Origin: Blautia faecis
Lineage (GTDB): Bacteria; Bacillota; Clostridia; Lachnospirales; Lachnospiraceae
NCBI RefSeq assembly: GCF_020554845.1
Contig: NZ_JAJCIA010000004.1
Coordinates: 1-64,000 of the forward strand
Direction of reading: 5' to 3'
DNA: 64,000 nucleotides
Numbering within the stretch: position 1 is the first letter of the stretch; every line of letters starts with the position of its first letter. Position numbers and translations under genes: made by a program. Of this stretch, positions 51,739 to 58,939 are shown in pieces. Under the pieces are notes generated by a model, which had not been told where the DNA came from, made no database searches, and worked only from the letters and a program-made list of their open reading frames with translations.

Positions 51739-52188
51739 TTAGTAGTCTTCATCGTCCTCGTAATCTTCCTCTTCGTCCCAGTCATCTTCCTCTTCATCCC
51801 AGCTGTCATCCTGGTCTTCTTCCTCATCTTTGAAGTCCCACATATCTTCAGTCGGCTGGTTTCTAAGGTCTGGGTTCTGCTCGACATAGTCGGCAACCGC
51901 TCCGCAAAGGATGTCCAGAACCTTTTCGTAGGCTTCCTCGCTGTAGACTGCCCAGGCATCTGCAGTCAGCTTTGCGATTTTGTCGTTGCCCTTGACTCCA
52001 AGGAACCGCCCTGCAGGGTTGCAGGTTTCCTTGCCGTAGCCGATGCCCAGCTGGTCGCCATCGTTGTAAAAGCGGTATCCGATGCGGCTCATTGCCCTTA
52101 CCAGCTCCCCTGCGAGGCTGTCTGCCTTGCCCGTCTCCGGTACCAGTTCCTTGAAAAGTTTATTGATGCGTTCTTCGTTCTTCGTCAT
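51739..52188 (-). CDS. Phage protein with acidic tail
   Basis: 149 residues from ATG 52188 (GGAGG upstream). Folded part ~1-105 (ELVRAMSRIGYRFYNDGDQLGIGYGKETCNPAGRFLG), then a C-terminal ~35-residue run of Asp/Glu/Trp/Tyr. Such tails mimic DNA or bind basic proteins; that is a guess here. Unknown family. Under P4. Confidence 0.65.
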   Translation of the reverse strand: MTKNEERINKLFKELVPETGKADSLAGELVRAMSRIGYRFYNDGDQLGIGYGKETCNPAGRFLGVKGNDKIAKLTADAWAVYSEEAYEKVLDILCGAVADYVEQNPDLRNQPTEDMWDFKDEEEDQDDSWDEEEDDWDEEEDYEDDEDY

Positions 52189-52232
52189 TGTCGTATCCTC
52201 CGTTTTTGTTGTTTTCCCCTTTCGGTGACTGT

Positions 52233-52261
52233 ATATTACCGTCACCTCGGAGCACTATCAA
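52233..52261 (-). promoter_or_regulatory. Repeat promoter P4
   Basis: TTGATA, 17 bases, TAATAT; GATCGTGTA upstream. Drives 51739-52188. Confidence 0.82.
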
Positions 52262-52390
52262 GCGGCTAAACTACACGATCATTCAATCCTGTAATTGTCA
52301 TATTTATGTGCTTTTCATGCCAGCTTTCGGAAGACAGACACGAGCAAAAGGCTGGTCATTTCCAGCCCCTTGCGCCTGTCGGTCTTGCCT

Positions 52391-52651
52391 TTAGCGGATG
52401 ATTTCAAGGTAGCTTACGTTGCCCCAGCAGTCCGTTCCCTTGAAGCGGATGCGCTTGTCATTCTCCCTGTCGAGGGTGAATTTCCGCAGGAGCTTCATCT
52501 TCTGGATGCGGTTCAGAAGGTCCTTGCCGTTCTTCGCATCCTCAACGGCATCCCTGATCTCGACCACCGCGCTGTCGCTTCCGTACCAGAGGTTGCTGAG
52601 TGCCTCTGGAATTCCGTTTGCAAGGTAAAGGCTGATTTTTGTGTAGGTCAT
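52391..52651 (-). CDS. Small phage protein
   Basis: 86 residues (MTYTKISLYLANGIPEALSNLWYGSDSAVVEIRDAV...). GAGGAG 8-9 bases before the ATG. Unknown function; 12 bases after 52664-52870, same operon. Confidence 0.6.
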   Translation of the reverse strand: MTYTKISLYLANGIPEALSNLWYGSDSAVVEIRDAVEDAKNGKDLLNRIQKMKLLRKFTLDRENDKRIRFKGTDCWGNVSYLEIIR

Positions 52652-52663
52652 GTTTTTTTCTCC

Positions 52664-52870
52664 TCAGAATGTCATCGTTTCCAGAATCTCATCCATGCCT
52701 GTCTCCCAGTCATGGCAGCTAAGTTCGATTTTGCTGTACATCTCTGCGCTATCCGGCTCATCGAAAAGCCGGAAGCATTCTCTTGCCAGCTCCTCGCTGG
52801 TGTGCTGCTGGATTTCATCCGGCTGTCCATCCAGCCGTGTAAAGATAATCTCGTAAGTGTAGCGTTCCAT
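52664..52870 (-). CDS. Small phage protein
   Basis: 68 residues, acidic, alpha/beta (MERYTYEIIFTRLDGQPDEIQQHTSEELARECFRLFDEPD). AAAGGGG lies 8 bases before the ATG. Unknown function; first gene after P5. Confidence 0.6.
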   Translation of the reverse strand: MERYTYEIIFTRLDGQPDEIQQHTSEELARECFRLFDEPDSAEMYSKIELSCHDWETGMDEILETMTF

Positions 52871-52900
52871 GTTCTTTGCCCCTTTCGTTTTGGTAGCTGT

Positions 52901-52929
52901 ATATTACCGTCACTGCCGGACACTATCAA
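52901..52929 (-). promoter_or_regulatory. Repeat promoter P5
   Basis: TTGATA, 17 bases ending AGTGACGG, TAATAT; GATCGTGTAC upstream. The most typical copy. Drives 52870-52391. Confidence 0.85.
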
Positions 52930-53010
52930 GCGGCTAAAGTACACGATCATCTGCGCCCTGAACTGGTGGATTTATGTGTTTATCCGGGGAAGTTTCCCTC
53001 CCCGTTTTTC

Positions 53011-53187
53011 TTAGCTGAACATCTCTGCCGTGTCATCGTCGATCCAGAGGTGCATGCCGTCTGCTTCCATAATCGCATGGTCTTCATGAACCTCGGTGAT
53101 GATCCCTTCCCGGCTTCCGCTACCATCGAATTCGTCCCAGTGCCATGTTGTCTTTCTTCCTTTTTTCCATGTTCTCCAATCAGCCAT
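53011..53187 (-). CDS. Very small phage protein
   Basis: 58 residues from ATG 53187 (GGAGG 8 bases upstream): MADWRTWKKGRKTTWHWDEFDG..., with a beta-rich end (IITEVHEDHAIMEADGMHLWIDDDTAEMF) like a small barrel. Unknown function. Under P6. Confidence 0.55.
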   Translation of the reverse strand: MADWRTWKKGRKTTWHWDEFDGSGSREGIITEVHEDHAIMEADGMHLWIDDDTAEMFS

Positions 53188-53218
53188 TCTGCTGTCCTCC
53201 TTTGCTTTTTGTAGCTGT

Positions 53219-53247
53219 ATATTACCGTCACTGCCCTGTGATAGCAA
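53219..53247 (-). promoter_or_regulatory. Repeat promoter P6
   Basis: TTGCTA, 17 bases, TAATAT on the minus strand. Divergent from the plus-strand promoter at 53318. Confidence 0.8.
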
Positions 53248-53317
53248 GGCCATAAAACCTCATATTATCAACGATCTTCGTCCCTCATGTTTGGTACATA
53301 TATGACCCCTGATTGAC

Positions 53318-53346
53318 TTGCTATATATGTGTTTCTGCGGCATTAT
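53318..53346 (+). promoter_or_regulatory. Repeat promoter variant on the plus strand
   Basis: TTGCTA, 17 bases ending CGG, CATTAT followed by ACAC. Same spacing and flanks as the others, weaker -10. Drives 53397-53648. Confidence 0.6.
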
Positions 53347-53396
53347 ACACACAACGAAAGCAAAGAAAACCAAACCAAAAACGGAGGACAAAAAAC

Positions 53397-53648
53397 ATGA
53401 AAAAGACCATTACAGAAGTTGAAACCGCAATCGAAAACCGCATCGCAGAGCTTGAAGAAGAATACGAGCTGGACATTTACGACCGCAACGACATTCGGGA
53501 AGAAGAATACCAGAAAGCCGGATGGCGGCACGACCCTTTCCCAGAGGAGCTTGAGGAAGATGACGAAGAAGAGGAAGAGGATTGGCACTACCACAGCATG
53601 GAGGAACGACTGAACGAGGTCGGCATGAGCATGAGGGATTTCTTCTAA
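53397..53648 (+). CDS. Acidic small phage protein on the plus strand
   Basis: 83 residues from ATG 53397 (GGAGGA 8 bases upstream). Strongly acidic and helical (EVETAIENRIAELEEEYELDIYDRNDIREEEY; DDEEEEEDW). The only plus-strand gene of the early small-gene block. Unknown function. A hairpin follows. Confidence 0.65.
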   Translation: MKKTITEVETAIENRIAELEEEYELDIYDRNDIREEEYQKAGWRHDPFPEELEEDDEEEEEDWHYHSMEERLNEVGMSMRDFF

Positions 53649-53657
53649 GGAATCCCA

Positions 53658-53692
53658 AGAGGCTCCCCAGCAGAGACTGGGGCTCTGCCTCG
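53658..53692 (+). terminator. Hairpin after the plus-strand small gene
   Basis: GAGGCTCCCCAG pairs with CTGGGG...GCCTC with a small bulge; no long T-run. Confidence 0.5.
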
Positions 53693-53767
53693 TATCCCCC
53701 GTTTTGGTTTGGTATGATACACAAAACCGCTGCCAGATGTTTGTGTACATTATGGCGGCGGTTCATC

Positions 53768-53796
53768 TTGCTATCGTTGCTTTATAGAGGTAATAT
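53768..53796 (+). promoter_or_regulatory. Repeat promoter of short plus-strand cassette A
   Basis: TTGCTA, 17 bases, TAATAT on the plus strand. Only ~40 bases of transcript precede a hairpin, and no ORF follows. Confidence 0.7.
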
Positions 53797-53850
53797 ACAG
53801 TAAACTGGAAGGGGGTTCTCATTCTTTTGAGGCCCCCATTTTCCGTCTAA
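53797..53850 (+). ncRNA. Possible short transcript A, ends in GGGGG/CCCCC hairpin
   Basis: After the promoter: TGGAAG, GGGGG at 53811, CCCCC at 53833-53837, ATTTTCC. The layout and several blocks (GGAAGNGGGT, GGCCCCCATT) recur in cassette B at 57484. It runs toward the 3' end of a minus-strand gene, so it could be an antisense or regulatory RNA, or merely a leftover promoter. Confidence 0.35.
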
Positions 53851-54038
53851 TCGGCTTCGCCCCGTATTGCCTGATACATCACCCTGCGGTTATGCGCTCT
53901 GGCTCTTTTCTTCAGATCACGCTTCCATCTGCGGATTCGCTCTGCCTTATTGTGATTTCTGGAAAACACATAATCATCCAGAATGTATCTGCCGCCGTGT
54001 TCCCTCTCGCCATAAGCAGGCATCTTTCTGTGTCCCAT
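53847..54038 (-). CDS. Small basic phage protein
   Basis: 63 residues, Arg/Lys-rich (NHNKAERIRRWKRDLKKRARAHNRRVMYQAIRG), likely nucleic-acid binding. GGAGG 6-7 bases before the ATG. Last gene of the operon starting at 55421. Confidence 0.6.
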   Translation of the reverse strand: MGHRKMPAYGEREHGGRYILDDYVFSRNHNKAERIRRWKRDLKKRARAHNRRVMYQAIRGEAD

Positions 54039-54109
54039 AGGCTCCTCCTGTTAAACCAAGCCCTCCCGGTCTTTTCTGGCCGAGAGGGTATTTTTCTGAT
54101 TGTGCTATC

Positions 54110-54481
54110 TTATTCCGGCTTCGTTCCGTCATCCATCTGGATGACCGCCATCTGTCCGAACATGCTGACGAATGCCTCCGGCACCCAGAAGCGTTCCCTG
54201 AATTTCCGGATGAGGTCCTGGGGCAGTTCTGCGAAATCTTCCTCGCCCAATCCGCAAATGAAGAAGTTTCCCTTGATGGGCTGCTCCAGCTCTGGAATGT
54301 ATCTGCTGAATGACTTCTCGGTGAACAGCCCGTTGTCATCGGTGACCAGGGCGGCGCATTCTTCCCACGGGTAGGTGGCTGTGATGCAGTCGCAATCGAG
54401 GATGCGGTAGAACTCTTTCAGAGAGTTTTCAATGTCCACCACCTGCGGATGCTCCATCGGTTTGATCAGAAGAACTTTCAT
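54110..54481 (-). CDS. DUF3846 phage/plasmid protein
   Basis: 123 residues from ATG 54481, which overlaps the preceding stop (ATGA). MKVLLIKPMEHPQVVDIENSLKEFYRIL and NGLFTEKSF...GNFFICG match DUF3846 (PF12957), common in mobile elements of Clostridia and of unknown function. Cotranscribed with the DUF4314 and cyclotransferase genes. Confidence 0.8.
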   Translation of the reverse strand: MKVLLIKPMEHPQVVDIENSLKEFYRILDCDCITATYPWEECAALVTDDNGLFTEKSFSRYIPELEQPIKGNFFICGLGEEDFAELPQDLIRKFRERFWVPEAFVSMFGQMAVIQMDDGTKPE

Positions 54482-54945
54482 TCGACCCAGCCCCCTTTCA
54501 CGATTGCCCAGTCTGCAAGATGCATCTTCTGCTGTCCGCCCCATGCAATGTCCTCTAATGCTTCCTCCGTTCCGCAGCGGTTGCAGATCTGGATGTCCGC
54601 CCTTCGGCTGAGTGCCTGCTGCTGATGGTCGTAGCAGTCGGGCTTTGCTCCGCACCTGGGGCAACGCGGGCCGGTCTGTCGCGTTTTACCAAGGCGGTCG
54701 AGCGACACCTTGACCTCGGCATCCGTTGCCACACGGTGGCAACTGTCCGCGCCGTAGGCAACGTTTAGATGGCTTCCGGTATCCCAGCTCACTAAAATGT
54801 TTCCGGCATCATCGACCCCGTTGCAGGTTCCCTGCGTTCCGATGGTCGGTGCCTGCCTGTCATCCATCTCATCGAGGACGATCCGACATCCGACCGGGAA
54901 CTCTTTTCTCAGCTTCTCGACCGTTTTCTTATCTGCGAAATTCAT
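54478..54945 (-). CDS. DUF4314 protein with C-terminal zinc ribbon
   Basis: 155 residues. N-terminal DUF4314 small barrel (VEKLRKEFPVGCRIVLDEMDDRQAPTIGTQGTCNGVDDAGNILVSWDTGSHLNV). Residues ~93-128 are an added zinc ribbon CPRCGAKPDC...ICNRC. The barrel-plus-ribbon fusion suggests nucleic-acid or protein binding. It overlaps both neighbours by 4 bases. Confidence 0.78.
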   Translation of the reverse strand: MNFADKKTVEKLRKEFPVGCRIVLDEMDDRQAPTIGTQGTCNGVDDAGNILVSWDTGSHLNVAYGADSCHRVATDAEVKVSLDRLGKTRQTGPRCPRCGAKPDCYDHQQQALSRRADIQICNRCGTEEALEDIAWGGQQKMHLADWAIVKGGWVE

Positions 54946-55421
54946 GCCTGCACCTCCTCGATCATCCGCTGGGCGGCATCCTTATCCATGCATTCCTTCA
55001 GCGCACCTTCGAGGATGTGCATCGGGAAGTGGAATGCCTTGTAGCCGTCATGCAGAACTTTGTAGTAATACCGGCTCGGTGCGCGGCGTCCGAAGTCGTT
55101 CTCCATGATGTAGACCATTGCGGTCACCATCTCCGGCTCTGCCCTTTCCCGGAGCAGTTCGATGTTCAGATCTTCCTTGCGGTAGTAGTTCGGGTAGCCT
55201 TCATAGAGGTCGAGGTTTCCTTCGTCCCTTTCCGAGATCTCCCACACCAGAACCGGCGTGTTCTTCTTCGGGTTCGGTGCGATGGTGGCGCAGCCACGGA
55301 ACAAAAGCTCCCAGCCGGCCAGCACCGCCTGCCCTGCAATTTTTGCATCCGGGCATCGGTCTGCCATCTGCTCCACCGACAGGTTGCTGCCGTAGGCGAT
55401 GTAATATTTCTTGTTCTTCAT
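54942..55421 (-). CDS. Gamma-glutamylcyclotransferase-like protein 1 (GGCT/AIG2 fold)
   Basis: 159 residues from ATG 55421 (GGGAG 8 bases upstream). YYIAYGSNL at 5-13 is the substrate loop of the fold; LDLYEGYPNYYRK and YGSN-proximal LFRGCATIAPNP complete it, with a conserved Glu in YEGYP. The family cyclises gamma-glutamyl groups to release 5-oxoproline. In phage and plasmid contexts with amidoligases it is predicted to trim or reverse peptide tags. First gene under the promoter at 55470. Confidence 0.85.
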   Translation of the reverse strand: MKNKKYYIAYGSNLSVEQMADRCPDAKIAGQAVLAGWELLFRGCATIAPNPKKNTPVLVWEISERDEGNLDLYEGYPNYYRKEDLNIELLRERAEPEMVTAMVYIMENDFGRRAPSRYYYKVLHDGYKAFHFPMHILEGALKECMDKDAAQRMIEEVQA

Positions 55422-55469
55422 TTGAATCTCTCCCTTCGGTTTTCTCCGCTCTTGTCTGGCGGTATGGTA

Positions 55470-55498
55470 TATATCACTCTTCTGCCCTGATTTATCAA
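55470..55498 (-). promoter_or_regulatory. Repeat promoter, GATATA variant
   Basis: TTGATA, 17 bases ending AGAGT, GATATA. Shares AGAGTGATATAT with the promoter at 58779. Drives the 55421-53847 operon. Confidence 0.65.
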
Positions 55499-55551
55499 GG
55501 CCGATGAGCATCATATACTGCACAATGTTTTTTGCTTTTGATCGTGTACTC

Positions 55552-56073
55552 TTACATCATCTGCCGCTTCTTCAGATACCGGATGGCTTCCGCCCTTCCG
55601 ATACTGGCTGCCAGTCCACGCTTCAGTGTGTCCAGCGGAAACTCCCAGTCGCTGTATCCGCCCTGCAGCAGTTCAAAATACTCGGCATCCGGGCAGCCAA
55701 GCCGCCGGTCCTCGTGCATCACATAAGCGATGCAGGGCTTTGCCTTTTTCATGCGGTTCCCGTTCAGGTTCCAGACCGGAAGCTGGAACTGCTTCTTGTA
55801 GTAGTATCGTGGGCAGCCCTCGTACCGGTCCAGCAGGAGTTCATCGTATTCCGAGAGTTTCCAGACCACCGCAGGTACGCTTTCATTGGCATCCTGCTCG
55901 ATGGTGGCATAGCAGCCGGTCTTGCTCTTTTTGAACAGAAGCCGGTAGCCCTTGATCTCGGTCGTGCCGACCACCACAGCGTAGGGGCATCTCTTTCCCA
56001 TCCGCTCCATGTCGAGGTTGCTTCCGTAGGCAAGATAATATCTGGATGGGACTCGGCTGATCAACTCAAACAT
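55552..56073 (-). CDS. Gamma-glutamylcyclotransferase-like protein 2
   Basis: 173 residues from ATG 56073, overlapping the end of the DpnD/PcfM gene by 8 bases. SRYYLAYGSNLDMERM, GYRLLFKKSKTGCYATIEQ and LLDRYEGCPRYYYKK show the same fold as the copy at 54942-55421, but the two differ at most positions. It is in one operon with the amidoligase at 56370, which is the strongest local link between the two activities. Confidence 0.85.
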   Translation of the reverse strand: MFELISRVPSRYYLAYGSNLDMERMGKRCPYAVVVGTTEIKGYRLLFKKSKTGCYATIEQDANESVPAVVWKLSEYDELLLDRYEGCPRYYYKKQFQLPVWNLNGNRMKKAKPCIAYVMHEDRRLGCPDAEYFELLQGGYSDWEFPLDTLKRGLAASIGRAEAIRYLKKRQMM

Positions 56074-56302
56074 CTGCCTCACCGTCCTCCCTGCCAGTGA
56101 ATTCCACGCCCTGGAAATCCTCTGTCCCAAGCTCGATCTGGCTGTCCTGCCACCAGTCCTCTGCCACACGCTGTGCTTCCTCCACGGTCGGCTCTTTCAT
56201 CTCGGATTCATAAATGGTCACCGTTCTCTGGTAGGTCTCGGTGATGGTCACCTTAAAGGTTCTGCCACCCGGTGTGTTTTCATTTTTTAACGTGCTTTTC
56301 AT
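56066..56302 (-). CDS. DpnD/PcfM family protein
   Basis: 78 residues. FKVTITETYQRTVTIYE...EEAQRVAEDWWQDSQIELGTEDFQGVEF matches DpnD/PcfM (PF14207), a short protein of mobile elements with no known activity. AGGAGG 8-9 bases before the ATG. Sits between amidoligase and cyclotransferase 2. Confidence 0.8.
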   Translation of the reverse strand: MKSTLKNENTPGGRTFKVTITETYQRTVTIYESEMKEPTVEEAQRVAEDWWQDSQIELGTEDFQGVEFTGREDGEADV

Positions 56303-56369
56303 AAACCTGCACCTCCTTCTACCACCTCAAGGGCGGTTGCCCGCCCAAAAGGTGCCCGTGCATCCCGGC

Positions 56370-57308
56370 TTATTTGTTCCGCCAGGATGCGTTGCCCTCC
56401 ATGTTCCGCAGAAGGATCTCCCTTGCCGTTGCAAATTCATCCCCGATGAATCCCAGCCTCAGCATCCAGCACCGCATCGCATACTTTTCATTGTCGGTCT
56501 GCTGGGGCTTTGGGCTTGCCGTCCTGACCATCTTGGCAAGCTGGCTCATTGCGAGGCAAAGCTGGATATAGGCTTTCATCTCACCGGCGTGCAGTCCGTT
56601 GCACTTTCCGTCCGCTGGGTCTGCGAATTGGAAAAGGCGGAATTCAATGGTCCCTTTTGTAAAGGTGGCATGGAGGTTCAGCATATGGTACCGGCTTGAA
56701 TTGTAGTGGGCATTCCGGTTTTCCCAGCTGGAACCGTTGCCTTCGTACCAGATGTCTTCCAGCCTGTGCATGGTGGTCGGCTTCTCGCGGTTCAGCCGGT
56801 CGAGGAAGCGATGGTTGACCACCTGGCAATATTGTCCGGTGCGCCCTGCATCGATCCGGATGGCTCTGCCGATCTGCTGTTCGTGCGCCGCCATGATGTT
56901 CACAAGGTTGCGGATGGTCTTTGCGGTGTGGTCGCCTTTGCCAATGTGAATGTGGACTCCGCATCCGCGGCTTGGGCCGCTCTTTGCGCCTGCCTTTCGG
57001 AGCAGCCGGATGATTTCCTGCAAGGTTTCGATGTCGTCGTAGGTGAGGATCGGGGTGACCAGTTCGCATTTTTCTGCGTCCGGTCCGTAGATGCTCACAT
57101 CCCTCTGGAATTTCCAAACCCTGCCCTGTCCATCCTTGCAAGCCCAGCTGTAATATCCGTACTCGCCGGCGGCGTTCCATGCTCTGGTTCCGAAGTACTC
57201 GGCGACCTTTCTTGCCGCTTTTTCTCTGGTGATGTTGTTCATCTCGATCTCAACTCCGATGGTCTGGTTCTTCATGGCTTCAATCTGCTCTCTTGTTTTA
57301 TCGTTCAT
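56370..57308 (-). CDS. Amidoligase (Amidoligase_2, glutamine-synthetase-like fold)
   Basis: 312 residues from ATG 57308 (AAGGAG 8 bases upstream). The three metal/nucleotide motifs are visible: TIGVEIEMN at 16-24, RGCGVHIHIG at 114-123, GTIEFRLFQF at 219-228. Enzymes of this group are predicted to form peptide-type amide bonds using ATP. A C-terminal segment NEKYAMRCWMLRLG...NMEGNASWR at 273-310 recurs in the acidic protein at 57541. No specificity can be read from sequence; peptide tags on proteins, cell-wall precursors or small molecules are options. Operon with DpnD/PcfM and cyclotransferase 2. Confidence 0.85.
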   Translation of the reverse strand: MNDKTREQIEAMKNQTIGVEIEMNNITREKAARKVAEYFGTRAWNAAGEYGYYSWACKDGQGRVWKFQRDVSIYGPDAEKCELVTPILTYDDIETLQEIIRLLRKAGAKSGPSRGCGVHIHIGKGDHTAKTIRNLVNIMAAHEQQIGRAIRIDAGRTGQYCQVVNHRFLDRLNREKPTTMHRLEDIWYEGNGSSWENRNAHYNSSRYHMLNLHATFTKGTIEFRLFQFADPADGKCNGLHAGEMKAYIQLCLAMSQLAKMVRTASPKPQQTDNEKYAMRCWMLRLGFIGDEFATAREILLRNMEGNASWRNK

Positions 57309-57355
57309 GGTATGTTCTCCTTTGTTTTTTCCTTGTTTTCCCTTTCGGTATGTGC

Positions 57356-57384
57356 ATATTACCGTCAGGTGCGGATAATAGCAA
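57356..57384 (-). promoter_or_regulatory. Repeat promoter of the amidoligase operon
   Basis: TTGCTA, 17 bases, TAATAT followed by GCACATACCG, the same flank as P2 and P3. Divergent from the plus promoter at 57455. Confidence 0.82.
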
Positions 57385-57454
57385 GGATATAAAAGAACAT
57401 ATATTCGACAAATATAAGGCAGAATGATCGTGTACATTTCTGCAGTTTATCCGC

Positions 57455-57483
57455 TTGATAATGTACATTTTCAGAGCTAATAT
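57455..57483 (+). promoter_or_regulatory. Repeat promoter of short plus-strand cassette B
   Basis: TTGATA, 17 bases, TAATAT on the plus strand; GATCGTGTAC at 57427. It points into the 3' end of the minus-strand gene at 57541. Confidence 0.7.
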
Positions 57484-57540
57484 CGGTACAATGGAAGAGG
57501 GTCTCGCATATTTTCCGGCCCCCATTGGGGGATTGGGAGC
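57484..57540 (+). ncRNA. Possible short transcript B
   Basis: Shares GGAAGNGGGT and GGCCCCCATT blocks with cassette A, at the same distance from the promoter, and contains CCCCC ATT GGGGG at 57519-57531. An ATG at 57491 opens a frame, but it is the antisense of the acidic protein gene, so I do not call a protein. Confidence 0.35.
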
Positions 57541-58716
57541 TTACGCTCCCGCCTCCAGCATCTGCGCCGTGTCTGCCCCACAGTCGGGCTGTGTCGGCCG
57601 GGTCGTATCCGGTGCGACCGTTTCCCCTGTGGCAGGATCGCCGTTCTGTGCCGCCAGTTTCGCGGCTTTCAGGGCATCCCGTTTTGCCTTTTCCCTTGCA
57701 AGGAACTTCTGTGCTTCCTCATCCGTGCGGAAAGCCGCATGGCCGGAAAGGTTCTCCATGAGGATCTTGCGTGTCTCTTTGAAATCCGGACCGTTCATCC
57801 CCAGCCGCAGGAGCCATGTGCGGAGTGCGTATTTCTCATTCTCATCGTTGACATCCTTTGCCTGGATGCGCTTCTGGCTGATCGCCTGCTGGTTCATCAG
57901 CACCGCCAGCTGTGCAAAAGCCGTCAGGTGTTCGTGGTCCGATGCAGTCGGGAAGCCGGTGAAGATGACCTTCTCGGTGGTGATCTTCAGGCCTTCCAGT
58001 GCAGCACCATGCTCAGCCTCATAGTCGCTGACCGCGTTTATGAAGTTCATGATGGCAAAGGTGCAGCTATCGTCCTTCAGCTTCTCGACCAGCCCCTCTT
58101 CCACATGAAAGTGTCCGCCAGTCGCCTTGCCGATGAGCTTGCCGCGGCTGTAAAGAAGGTTGACCAGGTTGCGGAGAGTGACACCATTGTGCTGGCTGAC
58201 CGGGAATGCAAGCTCCAAGTCCAGTGGCACTTCTTCCGGCTGGTCTTCTGCTTCTGATTGCTCCTCGCTTTCCGGCTCCTCTGCATCCGGCTCATCCTCT
58301 GCCGCATTATCCGGCTCCGATGCTTCCTCGGATTCGGCTTCCGCAGGTTCGTTCCCTTCTGTGGTACTTTCATCTTCAGATTCCTGCTCGTCCAAAACCT
58401 CCGTCTCTGCTTCGGTATCCTCGGTCACAGGATCCTCTTCCAAATGGTCGGTCGGCTCCGTGTTTTCCATCTGGTCATCCGTGCTCTCAATGCTCTCGCC
58501 ACCGCGGATCAGTCCCTCATTCAGCAGGGTCGTCAGCAGCTCGGCATCTGCATTCTCCGGCTCGACCAGAAGGTTGCCATTCCGGTCGATGGTGTAGCTC
58601 CCGATGTCGTAAGAATACAGAGGTGCTTTGGTATAGTAAGGGTGGATGCCGGTCAGCTCCTCCATGCGTTTTGCGAGGGTCTTGCGCTCGGCTACGTTCA
58701 GTTTAAATTTCAACAT
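57541..58716 (-). CDS. Acidic amidoligase-like phage protein
   Basis: 391 residues. Residues ~75-162 are an extreme Glu/Asp/Ser/Thr-rich linker. The part after it resembles a degenerate amidoligase: TGGHFHVEEG near 199-208 in place of GVHIHIG, and EKVIFTGFP near 248 in place of TIEFRLF. The segment NEKYALRTWLLRLG...NLSGHAAFR at 293-330 is clearly shared with the amidoligase at 56370. The catalytic EFR and first GVEIE motif are not seen, so it may be a regulator or substrate adaptor. GGAG precedes the ATG. Monocistronic under its own promoter. Confidence 0.7.
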   Translation of the reverse strand: MLKFKLNVAERKTLAKRMEELTGIHPYYTKAPLYSYDIGSYTIDRNGNLLVEPENADAELLTTLLNEGLIRGGESIESTDDQMENTEPTDHLEEDPVTEDTEAETEVLDEQESEDESTTEGNEPAEAESEEASEPDNAAEDEPDAEEPESEEQSEAEDQPEEVPLDLELAFPVSQHNGVTLRNLVNLLYSRGKLIGKATGGHFHVEEGLVEKLKDDSCTFAIMNFINAVSDYEAEHGAALEGLKITTEKVIFTGFPTASDHEHLTAFAQLAVLMNQQAISQKRIQAKDVNDENEKYALRTWLLRLGMNGPDFKETRKILMENLSGHAAFRTDEEAQKFLAREKAKRDALKAAKLAAQNGDPATGETVAPDTTRPTQPDCGADTAQMLEAGA

Positions 58717-58778
58717 GATTCATCGCTCCTTCTCGTTCATTTGTTTTTGTGCATCCCGATGTTCTTTTCGGTAGCACA

Positions 58779-58807
58779 TATATCACTCTAAACCGGATGA
58801 ATAGCAA
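58779..58807 (-). promoter_or_regulatory. Repeat promoter, GATATA variant
   Basis: TTGCTA, 17 bases ending AGAGT, GATATA. Drives 58716-57541. Confidence 0.65.
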
Positions 58808-58839
58808 GGCCATTTCCCGATATTCTTCATGTTCGACCA

Positions 58840-58873
58840 TTTACACAAGGGACCGCAAAATCTGTTGTGTAAA
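58840..58873. promoter_or_regulatory. Dyad downstream of the methyltransferase operon
   Basis: TTTACACAA and TTGTGTAAA, perfect 9-bp arms, 16 bases apart, between the C5 methyltransferase stop (58940) and the next promoter. No T-run; operator or structural end. Confidence 0.5.
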
Positions 58874-58939
58874 TAGGACCAATATGTAAGCCCACCATAT
58901 CACCAGGTCGCTTTCTACCTAGTAATATAGCGGGCCAGT

